Assembly: GCA_020024265.1 (NCBI GenBank)
Contig: JAHHTW010000003.1
Location: 39,492 to 103,491 of the forward strand
From: Anaerotignum sp.
GTDB lineage: Bacteria; Bacillota; Clostridia; Lachnospirales; Anaerotignaceae
DNA length: 64,000 nucleotides
Direction: 5' to 3'
Shown here: positions 38,836 to 47,691 of the stretch, one piece after another
Layout of the letters: every line of letters starts with the position of its first letter
Position numbering within the stretch: position 1 is the first letter of the stretch
Notes under the pieces: generated by a model
Database searches by the model: none
The model's input: the letters and a program-made list of their open reading frames with translations, nothing else
What the model was told of the DNA's origin: nothing
Made by a program: the position numbers and the translations under genes

Positions 38836-39699
38836 ATGATTTTATATTACGACAGAGCAAAAAAACAGATGGTAGAAGAAATAGAGTATGAAAAGAAAAC
38901 GCTGGAATTTCTGTATCATACTGTGTTGGGCAGGCTGTGCCTTAAGCTGTTTGTGGCAAGGCCATGGTTTAGCCACATACAAGGCATTTGGAAGAAAAGC
39001 AGATTTTCTATAAAAGGCATACAGCCTTTTATAGAAAAATATCATCTCTCTATCAATCAAAAAGAAATGGTAAATTTTCAGAGTTTCAATGATTTTTTTA
39101 CAAGAGCGCATCCCCCTATTTTGGAGGAGCAGGAAGATGCACTGATAGCACCAGCAGATTCCAAAATGAGCTTTTATACCATTACAGAGGATTTGATGCT
39201 TACCATAAAGAATACAAGCTACACGATTGCAGATCTCATAGAGGATGATATGGCAGCAAAGAAATTCCGGAATGGAACCTGCATTGTCTATCGTTTGAGT
39301 GTAGCGGATAATCACCATTATTATTATATTGATGAAGGGAAATTGGTATTTCACAAAAAAATTGCAGGGGCATTGCATACCATTCGTCCGATTTCTGAGA
39401 GATACCATGTGTTTACCAGAAATACCAGAGAAGTAAGTCTGTTAGAAACAAAGCATTTGGGGGATATGATACAGATAGAGATAGGCGCTTTATTGGTAGG
39501 GAAAATTCAAAATTTGAATAAAACCACATTCAAAAAAAATGACGAAAAGGGTTTTTTTGAATTTGGCGGTTCTACCATTGTGCTATTGCTCAATCAAAAG
39601 GTACAATTTGATGCAGATATTGAACGAATGAATGAAAAGGGATATGAAACGAAGGTCTTTGCTGGGGAGAAAGTAGGAATGATATGTTACAACGACTGA
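38836..39699 (+). CDS. psd: Phosphatidylserine decarboxylase
   Basis: Self-processing pyruvoyl enzyme that turns phosphatidylserine into phosphatidylethanolamine at the inner membrane face. 287 residues; the cleavage site is FGGSTIVLL with Ser246 as the pyruvoyl precursor (LGST in most bacteria, here GGST). The VADNHHYYYIDEG segment near 155 is the counterpart of the catalytic D-x-H region, and FNDFFTRAHPP near 75 is typical of the longer (about 290-residue) clostridial Psd. Seventeen bases after pssA and overlapping the next gene by 16 bp. Confidence 0.92.
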   Translation: MILYYDRAKKQMVEEIEYEKKTLEFLYHTVLGRLCLKLFVARPWFSHIQGIWKKSRFSIKGIQPFIEKYHLSINQKEMVNFQSFNDFFTRAHPPILEEQEDALIAPADSKMSFYTITEDLMLTIKNTSYTIADLIEDDMAAKKFRNGTCIVYRLSVADNHHYYYIDEGKLVFHKKIAGALHTIRPISERYHVFTRNTREVSLLETKHLGDMIQIEIGALLVGKIQNLNKTTFKKNDEKGFFEFGGSTIVLLLNQKVQFDADIERMNEKGYETKVFAGEKVGMICYND

Positions 39700-40583
39700 A
39701 TATTTATTTCAAAGAGCGTTATCCGATGATTCCCAGATTGTTTTTGGGCGCTTTGATTTTTTCGGAAATTTATTTTATCATACTGCTCAATTGCGGAGTA
39801 AGAAAGTTTGATATTGGGATACAAGAGGGGATTTGTGCATTTACGGTCTTTTCTTTTTTGTGTTGGCTGAGAATTGCAGATGATTTGAAAGACTATGATT
39901 TGGATTGCAGATTGTTTCCGGAACGTCCGCTTCCATCAGGACGTGTCAAGAAAAAGGATGTATCTATATTTGTGAGTATTTTGATTGCGATTACCATTAT
40001 ACTCAATTTTATTTTTATGAACAACTTTTTCTTTTGTTTGTTGTTATATAGCTATGGCACACTGATGGCAGTATGGTTTTTTCAAAAGTATAAAATTCAG
40101 AAATCTTTGCCTATGGCGTTGGTGACGCACAATCCAGTACAGATGGTGATGAATATTTATATCATTTCATTTGCAGTAATCAAGTACCACATACCGGCGA
40201 TTTCTTTGCATAATATCATGGCTGCATTTACATTATATTTTCCTGCATTGATTTGGGAGGTTTCACGCAAAATTCGTGCGCCGCAGGATGAAACAGAGTA
40301 TGTGACATACAGTAAACTGTTTGGCTACAAAAAATCTGTGAATTTTATTGCGGTTGTTACCATATTGGATATCAGCACCAATCTGATTTTGGTATGGAAT
40401 TTGAATAAGCTTGCAATTGTTTTGCTGCTTGTCAATCTTCTATGGGTGATGTGGAAGTTTCACCAGTTCAAACAAAATCCCGAAAGATTTCCTGTTGTCT
40501 ATGTTGTGGAGAGGTATACTTATATTCAAGAGCTGCTGATGATTTTTACAATCATTGCGTTTTTGATTTGGGGAAAAATATAG
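39684..40583 (+). CDS. UbiA superfamily membrane transferase
   Basis: 299-residue polytopic membrane protein with about eight or nine hydrophobic segments. Two aspartate-rich loops in UbiA positions are visible: RIADDLKDYDLDCRLFPERP (residues near 63-82) and SRKIRAPQDETEYVTYSKLF near 195. UbiA enzymes join a polyprenyl diphosphate to an acceptor; archaeal DGGGP synthase, which makes the second ether bond of archaeol, is one. Which acceptor and prenyl donor are used here is unknown. AGGA lies five bases before the ATG. Its place between psd and a PEP-synthase-like gene is unusual. Confidence 0.78.
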   Translation: MLQRLNIYFKERYPMIPRLFLGALIFSEIYFIILLNCGVRKFDIGIQEGICAFTVFSFLCWLRIADDLKDYDLDCRLFPERPLPSGRVKKKDVSIFVSILIAITIILNFIFMNNFFFCLLLYSYGTLMAVWFFQKYKIQKSLPMALVTHNPVQMVMNIYIISFAVIKYHIPAISLHNIMAAFTLYFPALIWEVSRKIRAPQDETEYVTYSKLFGYKKSVNFIAVVTILDISTNLILVWNLNKLAIVLLLVNLLWVMWKFHQFKQNPERFPVVYVVERYTYIQELLMIFTIIAFLIWGKI

Positions 40584-40595
40584 GAGCGATGCGAA

Positions 40596-42755
40596 TTGAA
40601 GCATAAAAATCTTGAGATACTGTCCAAAAGTGGATTTCGTGTTCCCAAATTTATGGTGGTAAGAAATGCAGAGGAATATGACGAGAGCTTTAGTGATGCA
40701 GAGCTTTTTGCGGTACGCTCCTCTTTTTCTTCCGAGGATGATGCAAAGGCATCTTTTGCAGGGCAATATGATACATATTTGAATATTCCAAAAAAAGATG
40801 TCAGAGATAAAATTGAAATGGTATTGCACAGCAATCAAAAGGAGCATGTAAAAAGCTATAAAAATGCACAAAATTTGTACGATGCCGAAGAAGCGTATGT
40901 GATTGTGCAGGAAATGATTGATGCAGATTGTGCTGGTGTGATATTTACAGCAAACCCCCTTGGTATACTAAACGAAATGGTAGTGGTCGTGGGGGAGGGA
41001 CTGGGCAATCGTGTGGTAGAGGATCAAGTCAAAACGACATCGTATTATTATCATATGGATGATGATCTTTATTATTATGATCGCCAAGAGGATTCCTATT
41101 TGCTCTTGGAAACGATATTCCGAGAGCTTGTGGAAACAGCGAAGGAGATTCAAAAGCGATATGGTCGATATATGGATATTGAGTATGCCATAAAAGAACA
41201 GGATATTTATATTTTACAAGCAAGACCGATTACAACATTTTCGCTGAAGGATCAAATAGTTTTGGATCATAGCAATATCGTAGAGAGCTATCCGGGGGTA
41301 TCGCTTCCTTTGACACAGTCCTTTGTGCAGGAAGTATATTACCGTATTTTTCAAAACTGTGTATACCGCATTACCAAAGATACAAAGCTGGTCAAAGATA
41401 TGGACGAATATCTGAGAAATATGGTGGATGTTGCAAATGGCAGAATGTATTATAGACTGAGCAGCTGGTATGCAGTATTGCATTTATTACCGTTTGCAAA
41501 GTACATCATTCCCATTTGGAAAGAAATGCTTGGAATTACAAATGATACCATATCATTGCCTACCAAGATTTCGGTATCCAAACGTACGCAGTTTACTGTG
41601 TTCCAATCCTTCCTTTATTATTTGCATCGAATACCGGCTTTGTTGGATGCTTTGCATCAAAATTTTGAAAAGCAATATCAAATATATCAAAAGCAAATTG
41701 AGGATGGAACAACCATACAACAGCTTTTAGATGTGTATCAGTATATTCAGAAAGATATCTTGCAAGACTGGGATCTTACGCTTATCAATGATATGTATGC
41801 ATTTTTGTATACAGCGTTATCCGGAAAAAAATATAAAAAGCAAATTGCAAATATGAAAAATCTGGAAAGCATGAAACCCATACATAGCATGAAACATCTT
41901 TCCAATATTGCACAAACCTACGGCATGAATTCCGAGCAGTATCAAAACGCAGCAGCAGAGCATATTGCACAATATGGGGATCGTTGTTTGTCGGAATTAA
42001 AGCTGGAAACCAAAACATATCGAACAAATCCGGAGCTTTTGGATGCTTATATCAAGCATCATATGGGGCAGTGTGTCGATAGATCAGTTCCTTGTAGCAC
42101 ATCCGGAAATATATTTGTAAAAAAGGCAAAGCTGGGTATTCAAAACAGAGAAATTTCCCGAATGAACAGAAGTCGTTTGTATGGTATGGCACGCAGTATT
42201 TTTTTGAAAATAGGGGCGATTTTAGAAAAACAAGGACGTATTGTAGCAGCAGAGGACGTATTTTATTTATACATACAAGAGCTGCATACAGAAAACAATT
42301 TTCTTGCTTTGGTGGAAGAACGAAAAAAAGAAGCCATTTTTTATGAAAAAATACCCGAATACAGCAGGCTGGTATTTGATGGAAAGGTGATAAACAAAAC
42401 GGGACAAATTTCGCATACAGAGATTTTGCACAAAACGAACATGCTTTCAGGAATTGGTACTTCTTTGGGGAAAGTTACCGGAGAGGTGTTGGTGATTGTG
42501 GAGCCGAAGGATACCATAGATACCACAGGAAAAATTCTGGTGACAAAATCTACAGATCCGGGTTGGGTGTTTTTGATACAAAATGCGGAGGGGATCATTG
42601 CGGAAAAAGGCTCTCTTTTGAGTCATACTGCGATTATTTCCAGAGAATTGCATAAACCAGCCATTGTCAATGTAAAAGACTGCACCAGTATACTAAAAAC
42701 GGGGGATGTTGTTTCATTGGATGCAGAAACAGGAATTGTTGTCATACAGAGGTGA
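40596..42755 (+). CDS. PEP synthase / rifampicin phosphotransferase-like enzyme
   Basis: 719 residues. N-terminal PPDK-type ATP-grasp domain (FAVRSSFSSED.AKASFAGQ, VQEMIDADCAGVIFTANP, MDIEYAIKEQDIYILQARPI), a middle region of about 350 residues of unknown role, and a C-terminal swivelling phosphohistidine domain with the transfer His in GSLLSHTAIISRE. This three-part order is that of rifampicin phosphotransferases and PEP synthases, but the PEP/pyruvate barrel is missing. It should move a phosphoryl group from ATP via His to a hydroxyl compound. Start is a TTG with AGGAG nine bases upstream. The N-terminus is about 50 residues shorter than usual. In a lipid operon the acceptor may be a lipid or head group. 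Confidence 0.8.
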   Translation: MKHKNLEILSKSGFRVPKFMVVRNAEEYDESFSDAELFAVRSSFSSEDDAKASFAGQYDTYLNIPKKDVRDKIEMVLHSNQKEHVKSYKNAQNLYDAEEAYVIVQEMIDADCAGVIFTANPLGILNEMVVVVGEGLGNRVVEDQVKTTSYYYHMDDDLYYYDRQEDSYLLLETIFRELVETAKEIQKRYGRYMDIEYAIKEQDIYILQARPITTFSLKDQIVLDHSNIVESYPGVSLPLTQSFVQEVYYRIFQNCVYRITKDTKLVKDMDEYLRNMVDVANGRMYYRLSSWYAVLHLLPFAKYIIPIWKEMLGITNDTISLPTKISVSKRTQFTVFQSFLYYLHRIPALLDALHQNFEKQYQIYQKQIEDGTTIQQLLDVYQYIQKDILQDWDLTLINDMYAFLYTALSGKKYKKQIANMKNLESMKPIHSMKHLSNIAQTYGMNSEQYQNAAAEHIAQYGDRCLSELKLETKTYRTNPELLDAYIKHHMGQCVDRSVPCSTSGNIFVKKAKLGIQNREISRMNRSRLYGMARSIFLKIGAILEKQGRIVAAEDVFYLYIQELHTENNFLALVEERKKEAIFYEKIPEYSRLVFDGKVINKTGQISHTEILHKTNMLSGIGTSLGKVTGEVLVIVEPKDTIDTTGKILVTKSTDPGWVFLIQNAEGIIAEKGSLLSHTAIISRELHKPAIVNVKDCTSILKTGDVVSLDAETGIVVIQR

Positions 42756-42760
42756 TTTTG

Positions 42761-43822
42761 ATGCAGTATCAATGCTACACAGAGAATAATAAAACGACAA
42801 GAATGATGTTTTTACAGATGCCAAAGAGGTTGTATCCGCATCATGCTCCGCAAAACCCAAAGACAGAAAAACAGCTTTTGCAGGGATGTCATCCACTCAG
42901 TAAAGAGTTTCGGGTGTATCCTTTTGTTGTAGCCAAAAATCAAGTTCCTGTGTGCAGATGTATGTTGACAATCTATGAAAATGATACCAATGGATATGTG
43001 GGTTTTTTTGAATCGGAAGAGGATTTACAGGCTGTACGATATATGTTGGAGTTTGTTTGTACTGTGGCAAAAAAACAGAAAAAGACGGCATTGCTGGGGC
43101 CAATAGATGCTTCTATTTTCATCAATTATCGCTGGAAATTGGATCATTTTGATCGTATATATACGGGAGAGCCTGTCAATTTGCCATACTATGCGGATTT
43201 ATGGGAGCAATGCGGATTTGAAATCAAAGAACGTTATGTATCCAATCAAATGCGAAGTGTTACAGATTCTGATTTTGATTTAAGATATGAAAGAATCTAT
43301 CAAAGATACTGCCAAAAAGGATATCGGTTTGTGAGCCCAAAGCGTCAGACATTTTTGTATATGCTACAAGATGTATATCATTTATTGATGGAGCTGTATG
43401 CAGAGTTTCCTGGATACCAAAGTATTTCAGAGGAACAGTTCATACAATTATTTGCTCCTTTGCGATTGGTACTGCATATGCCGATGGTGCGGCTGGTGTA
43501 TCGACAGAGTCGGCTTTACGCATTTTGTATTTGTGTTCCGAATTATGGAGATTTGACATTGGGAAAAATGACGTTTTCCAAATGGTTGCAGATATGTCAT
43601 ATCAAAAAAAATCCTATGGAATATGTGATACTTTATGTTGGAGCTTCCAAGTCAACTCCTGGGCTGGGATGTGCCTTGATTCACGATTTGAGAAATATAC
43701 TATATCAAAATCAGTGTACCACCATTGGAGCATTGATTCATGAGGGAAAGCTGACAGAACGAATGTATGCTCAATTGTATACGGATCAAAGACAGTATGC
43801 ATTGTATCAAAAAAAGATATGA
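42761..43822 (+). CDS. YghO-like GNAT-fold acyltransferase
   Basis: 353 residues. The layout follows YghO-type GNAT proteins: an N-terminal PKRLYPHHAPQNPK segment, then VPVCRCMLTIYENDTNGYVG with FFESEEDLQAV, GPIDASIFINYRWKLDHFD (family: GP.N.S.N...G.L.DGFD), and LPYYADLWEQCGFEIKERYV. A second half has a GASKSTPGLGCALIHDL stretch that could be the acyl-CoA loop. Members of this family have no firm function; N-acylation of an amino group is plausible. The ATG at 42761 has AGAGGTGA upstream; a GTG three codons earlier overlaps the stop of the preceding gene. Last gene of the lipid operon. Confidence 0.68.
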   Translation: MQYQCYTENNKTTRMMFLQMPKRLYPHHAPQNPKTEKQLLQGCHPLSKEFRVYPFVVAKNQVPVCRCMLTIYENDTNGYVGFFESEEDLQAVRYMLEFVCTVAKKQKKTALLGPIDASIFINYRWKLDHFDRIYTGEPVNLPYYADLWEQCGFEIKERYVSNQMRSVTDSDFDLRYERIYQRYCQKGYRFVSPKRQTFLYMLQDVYHLLMELYAEFPGYQSISEEQFIQLFAPLRLVLHMPMVRLVYRQSRLYAFCICVPNYGDLTLGKMTFSKWLQICHIKKNPMEYVILYVGASKSTPGLGCALIHDLRNILYQNQCTTIGALIHEGKLTERMYAQLYTDQRQYALYQKKI

Positions 43823-43970
43823 AACACAGATATGATGTCAGCCTTATATATCAGATGACAGGACAAAAATCTGCGTATATGGATGGTGTGCCATGTTATT
43901 TTAGAGGATCTGCTTTTTTTTAAGGTGGCATCAAGAGCAAAGGTTTGTTGTATGGTTAAAGAATAAACAT

Positions 43971-43996
43971 TAAGATTTGATGTGAGCGGTCGATAA
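43971..43996 (+). promoter_or_regulatory. Sigma-D (flagellar) like promoter
   Basis: TAAG (43971-43974), 14 bp, GTCGATAA (43989-43996); the sigma-D consensus is TAAA-N14-16-GCCGATAW. About 50 bp before the FlxA-like gene. No sigma-A pair with proper spacing was noticed in the 225-bp gap. Confidence 0.5.
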
Positions 43997-44047
43997 TAGT
44001 AGTATCAGGAGGATATACCATATACCATAGGAAGGAGCGAAGGAAGT

Positions 44048-44905
44048 ATGTTTGTACAAGGACGTGTATCAGCAATACATCATAATCCGGTTGCGGGTAT
44101 GCATCATATGAACCACATGGGAAATGTTCTACAAATGGGACAAGGCAGAACGGCAGTCAAACAAGATGTGGTATCTATATCCGCATATGGGAAAATGAAC
44201 AGCGCCATGGATGGCTTGATGAAATTAAAGCAGCAGATTGAGGAGAAAAGAAGTCAGTTTCTTTCCAAGGCGGCAGAAGAAGGAAAGTCCGGTGATGCCA
44301 TACAAGATCAGCTGAAAAAATTTGATGAGCAGTTGAAGAGCATAGATATGCAGATTGCGCAAATGGCAGCACAACGCCAGAATCAAAATGTGCAGAAAGA
44401 AAAGAAGGAAAAAAGCAGTTTATATGAACGTCCCAAAACCAGACAGGAAGTAGAAAATGAAAGATTGGCAGATATTACAAATTTGTCCTCGGGTTTGTCA
44501 AAAGCAAAAGTAATAAAATCTGTCAAGACAAGGGTAGATGGTGAGGCTGGCGTTCTGGAGGCTGAAATCGAATTGGCGAAAATTCGTGGTACAGAGCAAA
44601 AATATATTGATAAAATGGAAGCAAAGCTTGCAGATTTGCAAAAGGAATCCAGTCAGTTGACTTCAGATATTCATGGTCAGCTCAATGAAACTGTAGAAGA
44701 TATCCAAGAAAGCAATGACAAATATATCCATGCGGAAATTGAGGATACAGAGCAGAGAGAAGATCAAAAAGATAATGGAGAAGAAAATCTGGTAAATAAA
44801 AATGACATTATGCTCCAAACAGAGATCAATCCACACAACCTTTCGACGGAGTCTGCAAAAGATGAAACACAAACATCAAATTCAAATCAGGACGAGAAAG
44901 TATGA
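44048..44905 (+). CDS. Coiled-coil FlxA-like protein
   Basis: 285 residues, no signal peptide or membrane segment. A His/Met-rich N-terminus (IHHNPVAGMHHMNHMG) is followed by DVVSISAYGKM and long charged coiled coils at about 50-115 and 165-225 (DGLMKLKQQIEEKRSQFL, QLKKFDEQLKSIDMQIAQMA). The tail is acidic and disordered. The V-x-I-S-x-x-G-K-M + KQ-coil layout resembles FlxA-like proteins linked to motility in Clostridia, which the sigma-D-like promoter supports; function unknown. GGAAGGAG upstream of the ATG. Confidence 0.65.
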   Translation: MFVQGRVSAIHHNPVAGMHHMNHMGNVLQMGQGRTAVKQDVVSISAYGKMNSAMDGLMKLKQQIEEKRSQFLSKAAEEGKSGDAIQDQLKKFDEQLKSIDMQIAQMAAQRQNQNVQKEKKEKSSLYERPKTRQEVENERLADITNLSSGLSKAKVIKSVKTRVDGEAGVLEAEIELAKIRGTEQKYIDKMEAKLADLQKESSQLTSDIHGQLNETVEDIQESNDKYIHAEIEDTEQREDQKDNGEENLVNKNDIMLQTEINPHNLSTESAKDETQTSNSNQDEKV

Positions 44906-44973
44906 TTTATATTATTTTGCTGTATAGATTGGCAACAAAAAGTATATTCTCCCAATGATAAAAAAGTATTTCT

Positions 44974-45013
44974 AATCCAAGTAGAACGTATATGTGTCTG
45001 CTTGGATTTTTTT
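44974..45013 (+). terminator. Terminator after the FlxA-like gene
   Basis: Stem AATCCAAG/CTTGGATT with a 19-nt loop and a T7 tract. The remaining 300 bp up to 45316 hold only a 75-codon frame with no ribosome site, judged noise. Confidence 0.75.
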
Positions 45014-45316
45014 GTATGATGTAGGAGATATATGCTTGAAAAAATTATTGGATCATAGCAATATTTCATATAACACAGCAATCAGATCGGTCGGTATATA
45101 CCATTGTGACACAGAGAAATGTTTTTGCATTGCTGCATATCCGCAGTCCGTTTCTTTGTACCATTGTTTTCTGCAATATCCAATTGTGCATCAGCGTACA
45201 TATGTTGTTATTTATATGTGATATGGTTACAGAAAAAAATATTCTGAATTGTTATATTATTGGCATACAATAAAGAATTTTCCTAGCATGCAAGACAAAG
45301 AAAGGAGAGAAGGAAT

Positions 45317-46951
45317 ATGAATGTATTGATTTTAGGCGGTGTTGCAGCAGGTACGAAGGTGGCGGCAAAATTAAAAAGATTGTGCTTTGACAGTGATGTA
45401 ACGATTTTAACAAAAGATGCTGATATTTCCTATGCAGGCTGTGGTTTGCCTTATTATGTGGGGGATATTATTGAGGATCGGGAAAAAATCATTGTAAACA
45501 CACCGGAAAAGTTTGCTGCACTCACAGGTGCAAAGGTTCTGACAGGGAAAGAAGCCGTACATTTGGACGCAAAAGAAAAGCAAGTAACCGTCAAAGACTT
45601 GTCAGAAGGCACAGAATCAAAGCTTTCCTATGATGCATGTGTCATTGCAACGGGTGCATCCCCTCTAGTTCCTCCGATGAAGGGCACGGATTTGAATGGC
45701 GTATTTATGATGCGCACACCCAGTCATGCAGACGCATTGAAGATGTATATCAAAACAAATCATGTGAAGAAAGCTGTGATTGCTGGTGGTGGTTTTATTG
45801 GACTGGAGATTGCCGAAAATTTAAGAAATGAAGGAATTGCAGTTACCGTTATTGATATGGCGCCCCAGATTATGCCAGGTTTTGACAAAGAATTATCTAT
45901 TTATGTGCAGAAACATCTGGAGAATGTAGGGATTTCTGTATTGACATCGACAAAAATGGAAGAAATCATAGGAGATGCCCATGTAAATAGTGTGAAAACC
46001 AATCATGGTCTTTTGGAAGCAGATGTTGTGGTGCTGTCTTTGGGTATTCGCCCCAATACAGCATTCTTACAGGATACGGGATTAGAATTTGCAAACAATG
46101 GTGCGATTGTGGTGGATCATGCCATGCGTACAGCGCTTACGGATGTATATGCAGCAGGCGATTGTGCCGAAGTATCCAATTTGCAGACGGGGGAACAGAC
46201 ATGGTCACCGATGGGTTCCTCCGCAAATATGGAAGGTCGTCTTTTGGCAGAAGTGCTTGCAGGAGAGAAAAAAGAATTCCGTGGTGTACTGAAAACAGCA
46301 GTGGTACAAATGTCTGGACTCAATGCAGGCAGAACCGGTATGAATGAGAGGGCAGCAAAAGAAGCCGGATATGAGATAGAAACCGTTGTTACCGTCAATG
46401 AAGATAAGGCGCATTATTATCCAGGTGCGGATCATTTTATTACAAAGCTGATTGTAGATCAAAAGACACACAAACTCTTAGGAATGCAGGTGCTTGGTTC
46501 TGGTGCGGTAGATAAAATGGTGGATATTGGTGTGACCGCAATCACATTGGGTGCAACGCTGGAACAGTTGGAGGATATGGATCTTGCATATGCGCCTCCA
46601 TTTTCTACAGCAATTCATCCATTTGTTGCTGCAGTCAATATTATGCGCAATAAATTGGACGGACGCTTGGATACAATGACACCCGCAGAATATTTAGAAA
46701 ATAAGGGAGCCGGTTATCGCATCATTGATGTTTCTCCGCAGCCGGTTTTGTCCAATGCGCTATATGTAGATGTTGCCAAAGTCAATGGGCCGTTGGAAGA
46801 TATTGCAATGGATGAACCTTTGCTGCTGATTTGTGTAAAGGGTAAGAGAAGCTATCTTTTGCAGCAGAGATTAAAACATTTTGGTTATACACACACAAAA
46901 GTGCTGGAAGGCGCAATGTGGATCAATGAGCCGCCAACAGAAGGAATATAA
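45317..46951 (+). CDS. CoA-disulfide reductase / NADH oxidase family flavoprotein with rhodanese domain
   Basis: 544 residues. FAD-binding GGVAAGTKVA (8-17), redox Cys42 in SYAGCGLPYYVGD, NAD-binding AGGGFIGLEIAENL near 157, FAD-binding YAAGDCAEV near 280, dimerisation domain to about 440 and a C-terminal rhodanese domain with loop Cys506-x-x-G-x-R. By family it reduces CoA disulfide, polysulfide or CoA-persulfide, keeping the thiol pool reduced under oxygen stress. The rhodanese part would handle persulfide sulfur. AAGGAGAGAAGG precedes the ATG. Single gene. Confidence 0.88.
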   Translation: MNVLILGGVAAGTKVAAKLKRLCFDSDVTILTKDADISYAGCGLPYYVGDIIEDREKIIVNTPEKFAALTGAKVLTGKEAVHLDAKEKQVTVKDLSEGTESKLSYDACVIATGASPLVPPMKGTDLNGVFMMRTPSHADALKMYIKTNHVKKAVIAGGGFIGLEIAENLRNEGIAVTVIDMAPQIMPGFDKELSIYVQKHLENVGISVLTSTKMEEIIGDAHVNSVKTNHGLLEADVVVLSLGIRPNTAFLQDTGLEFANNGAIVVDHAMRTALTDVYAAGDCAEVSNLQTGEQTWSPMGSSANMEGRLLAEVLAGEKKEFRGVLKTAVVQMSGLNAGRTGMNERAAKEAGYEIETVVTVNEDKAHYYPGADHFITKLIVDQKTHKLLGMQVLGSGAVDKMVDIGVTAITLGATLEQLEDMDLAYAPPFSTAIHPFVAAVNIMRNKLDGRLDTMTPAEYLENKGAGYRIIDVSPQPVLSNALYVDVAKVNGPLEDIAMDEPLLLICVKGKRSYLLQQRLKHFGYTHTKVLEGAMWINEPPTEGI

Positions 46952-47691
46952 ATATTCATGAGAATAGAATCGCAAAAGAAGTTTGTTTTTCAAAATCTGA
47001 ACCATCAGCTGAGCTGGTGGTTCTTGCTGTTTATATGATGGTGTTTGTTTTGATACTTGTAAAGTACATCAAAAAACGATCATATATTGGATATAAAGGG
47101 TGGGAAGAATCATATTTCTGAAATATTACTGCGATGATACAGCAGAACAACTTTGTAATGGGAAAACTTTTTGAATGGTTTGTATTTGAAAAGGCTTGCA
47201 GAAGTTTTTGTTTCTGGGAAAGCATTGTGTGAAAAAACATATTGTTTGAAAAATCACAAACAAAATCAAAGAATATATTTCAGATATGGAATAAAATGAA
47301 ACATGCACTACATATTTCAGAATATTTCTAGCACAATCAATAAATAGCAATGTTCGGATAAAAAAAAAGAAACAAAAAATGTTGAAAAAATAAAAACGAT
47401 ATTATACAATGTATAAAAGTGAAAGTACATAAAAAAAAGCAATCAGGTTTTGAAAGATTGCAAATGTACGTGATATATAATACGCAAAAATATTATCATG
47501 CAGTATCACTTTTTATAAAAAGCAGAAAGGAGAAAAAATACATCAAATGATTTTTTGTAGGAAAGTACATATGCATTGGCAGCTTCATATGATTTTATGC
47601 TATGTATGGATCAATCATATACTTGGAGCGGGTACTTTCCAACAAAAGGAAAACAAAAATATTTTAGAAAAAGCAGGAAGGGGAATGTGCA
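46952..47691. other. 740-bp gap before brnQ
   Basis: Holds a hairpin at 46999-47023 (GAACCATCAGC/GCTGGTGGTTC, weak T-tract) that may terminate the preceding gene. The rest is A/T-rich with short frames lacking ribosome sites. A possible promoter (TTGAAA near 47452, TATATA 18 bp later) precedes brnQ. No T-box elements were recognised. Confidence 0.5.

Noticed and set aside
44994..45221. 75-codon frame after the FlxA-like gene
   Set aside because: Begins inside the terminator, has no ribosome site and no recognisable features.
46952..47691. T-box or other leader RNA before brnQ
   Set aside because: No T-box core, specifier stem or antiterminator pattern could be recognised.
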